A program made the position numbers and the translations under genes. A stretch of 7,837 bases of DNA, from positions 1 to 7,837 of the forward strand of contig JAFUJZ010000009.1 of NCBI GenBank assembly GCA_017467965.1, read 5' to 3'. Below are positions 6,251 through 7,837 of this stretch, in pieces. Origin of the DNA: Clostridia bacterium. Its GTDB lineage: Bacteria; Bacillota_A; Clostridia; UMGS1883. Position 1 is the stretch's first letter; each line of letters opens with the position of its first letter. The notes beneath the pieces were generated by a model that had not been told where the DNA came from, did no database searches, and saw only the letters and a list, made by a program, of their open reading frames with translations.

Positions 6251-6273
6251 TAAATTCTGCTTCGCAGAATTTG
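6251..6273 (+). repeat. perfect palindromic hairpin next to the heptamer array
   Basis: AAATTCTGC (6252-6260) and GCAGAATTT (6264-6272) pair perfectly around loop TTC, with an extra T-G pair at 6251/6273. No T-run follows, so it is a poor intrinsic terminator. Its right arm includes CGCAGAA, also present in the adjacent array at 6236-6242, so the two elements are related. It could stabilise the HAD mRNA 3' end or be a dispersed repeat. Confidence 0.7.
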
Positions 6274-6299
6274 ATTTGATAAAACAAAGGAGTGGTAGT

Positions 6300-7837
6300 A
6301 TGAAAAAGTTGGTATTGGTATTATTGGTGTTTGTAATGGCGTTTTCTGCGTTGCCCGTTTTTGCCGCAGAAAGTCTGCCCGAAGAGGTGCTTTTAAAGGT
6401 TAAGGCAAAGATTAATGTACCCGAGGAATTGACGGAATTCACCTATTCCGAAAACAAATACGACGATGTACTCCGTTATGACTTTACATGGCACACAAAG
6501 GACTACACGAAGGAATTATATGTGTCAACGGATAGTCTGGGCAGGATAGTTACATATAACTACTATGAACAAATGGATTATACATCGGACAGAACATTAA
6601 TTGACTATACTATCTCCGATGCACGTCCCATGGCAGAAGAAACTATTAAAACAATGTTCCCCGAATATTTTGACGGGGGTGATGATAATCTTGTACTAAA
6701 TGAAGATAAAATAACTACAAGCTACTCGGGAAGATATAAGAGCTTTGTGTTTACATTTGACCGTGTATACAGTAACATGAATGTTGAATCCAACCGTGTT
6801 GTGTTGCGCATAAGAGCAACAAAGGACAAGATGTATGTGCAGAGTGTGTCAGCAAGCCTTGATGAGGATGCAAAGTTTATAGCATTATTAGGCAACCCCG
6901 CTTTTGATTTTATTAGTGAATCCGAAGAGGAATATGAAAAGAACTTTCCGATTAAGCTTTATTATGCTACAGATTATTCCGAGACAGAGCCTCAGGTTAA
7001 GCTCTTTTATTCAATAGATAAGGGCTATGTAGAGGTGAGCTCAGGCATTATTGTAACAGAAGAATACTTTGACCGCTATGCAGGCATTACGGAGGATTCT
7101 GCCGCTGATATGGAAATGGGCACAGGCGGAACGTTTACTAAAAATGAAGCAATGCTCAATCCTAATGAACAGGGTGAAATCGAAAAAATGGAGAGCCTTG
7201 TTAAGCCAAACGAGGTTGAAAAGGTACTTAGAAGCTTACCTCTCCTTAAAATCACAGATGATATGAAATTTGCCGAAAGCTATACATATAAGGGTGAGGA
7301 TAAGTATTTTGTAAGCTTTAGCTTACAGGGTGAAAACCGATATATGAACGTGACATATAACGGCGAAACAGGATTGGTTACAAACATATATTCATATTTT
7401 ACAAAGTATGATGAACCCGAAAAGAAAACAAGCGACAGCGGTAGCATTGCTCCAGAAGAGGATATAAAAGCATTTGCAAAAACTCTTGCAGGAGATAAGT
7501 TTGACGAAACGGAAGACAAGTTTAACACTCAGAATGAACGTTCAACGCTCACTGCAACACGAATCGTAAACGATGTACCTTTCCCTGAAAACAGCATTAG
7601 CGTCACATATGACATGGTAAACAATGTGATAACACGTTACTCGCTTTATTGGGATGAAGATACATATGATTTCCCCAATCCTGATGATGTAATGGGGCTT
7701 GAAAAAGCAAGAGAAATAATTAACGATGTTGACAGGCAGATGGCGGAGCTTTTCGAAAGGCGAATGTACGCCAGTGAGCTTGTTGCGAAATATAAAAAAG
7801 AGCACGGCTTGTCTATCCTTGATACGAGCAGAGAAAA
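6300..7837 (+). CDS. secreted YcdB/YcdC-domain-like protein, 3' end beyond window
   Basis: The frame is open for 512 codons to the window edge, so the C-terminus is missing. Residues 1-22 are a clear signal peptide (MKKLVLVLLVFVMAFSALPVFA). AAAGGAG (6286-6292) lies seven bases before the ATG. The mature part holds apparently duplicated beta-rich modules. Residues 50-90 and 328-366 both give an extended strand pattern ending in a tG-x-[IV]-x-x-[YF] turn. A linker at 283-312 (NEQGEIEKMESLVKPNEVEKVL) is followed by a module with the RIVNDVPFPENSISVTYD core (421-438) and a helix starting GLEKAREI (466-473). This layout resembles the YcdB/YcdC (DUF4901) domain of secreted Bacillota proteins, which is PepSY-like and sometimes precedes S-layer homology domains; whether SLH domains follow cannot be seen. 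The family call rests on pattern memory. Function is unknown, likely extracellular or cell-wall associated. Confidence 0.8.
   Translation, partial: MKKLVLVLLVFVMAFSALPVFAAESLPEEVLLKVKAKINVPEELTEFTYSENKYDDVLRYDFTWHTKDYTKELYVSTDSLGRIVTYNYYEQMDYTSDRTLIDYTISDARPMAEETIKTMFPEYFDGGDDNLVLNEDKITTSYSGRYKSFVFTFDRVYSNMNVESNRVVLRIRATKDKMYVQSVSASLDEDAKFIALLGNPAFDFISESEEEYEKNFPIKLYYATDYSETEPQVKLFYSIDKGYVEVSSGIIVTEEYFDRYAGITEDSAADMEMGTGGTFTKNEAMLNPNEQGEIEKMESLVKPNEVEKVLRSLPLLKITDDMKFAESYTYKGEDKYFVSFSLQGENRYMNVTYNGETGLVTNIYSYFTKYDEPEKKTSDSGSIAPEEDIKAFAKTLAGDKFDETEDKFNTQNERSTLTATRIVNDVPFPENSISVTYDMVNNVITRYSLYWDEDTYDFPNPDDVMGLEKAREIINDVDRQMAELFERRMYASELVAKYKKEHGLSILDTSRE

Noticed and set aside
5427..6299. Transposon or insertion sequence around the HAD gene
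   Set aside because: The two flanking arrays have different unit sequences, there are no matching terminal inverted repeats or target duplications that I can see, and no transposase is encoded.
7069..7266. Forward frame of 65 codons inside the YcdB-like gene
   Set aside because: It is an out-of-frame shadow. I translated the main frame from 6300 to the edge without a stop, so there is no frameshift to explain.

Overview
The window reads as a chromosomal stretch from a Gram-positive, Clostridia-like anaerobe (Bacillota). The grounds are a moderately low G+C content, strong purine-rich Shine-Dalgarno sequences, dxs followed directly by tlyA, an M20C dipeptidase, and a secreted YcdB/YcdC-type protein. 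The genus cannot be fixed from the sequence. All recognised genes lie on the + strand.

Layout. A complete class II tRNA-Leu with an apparent AAG anticodon (14-96) is followed by an intrinsic terminator (101-136). A textbook extended -10 promoter (184-212) then starts a transcription unit. It contains dxs (first enzyme of the MEP isoprenoid pathway), tlyA (rRNA 2'-O-methyltransferase, overlapping the end of dxs by 20 bases), and a secreted protein of unknown family whose start lies within 25 bases of the tlyA stop. An AT-rich hairpin with a T-run (3934-3969) closes the unit. Next are pepD (M20C aminoacyl-histidine dipeptidase), a HAD-superfamily subfamily I phosphatase/phosphomutase, and the 5' part of a secreted YcdB/YcdC-like protein that runs off the right edge.

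How they relate. dxs and tlyA are housekeeping genes often found together in Clostridia, where nadK, argR and recN commonly follow. Here a secreted orphan takes that place. pepD and the HAD gene look like ordinary peptide and phosphoester metabolism. The last gene has a clear signal peptide and probably acts at the cell surface.

Non-coding structure. The most unusual signals are two intergenic arrays of degenerate 7-base units, one on each side of the HAD gene. The first (5452-5535) has six units of one sense followed by six of roughly the complementary sense, giving a long imperfect hairpin. The second (6214-6248) has five units followed by a perfect 9-bp hairpin (6252-6272) that carries the same core. 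There is no CRISPR array, insertion sequence, phage gene or evident defence system. Apart from the repeats, the AAG tRNA and the orphan secreted protein, the region looks ordinary.
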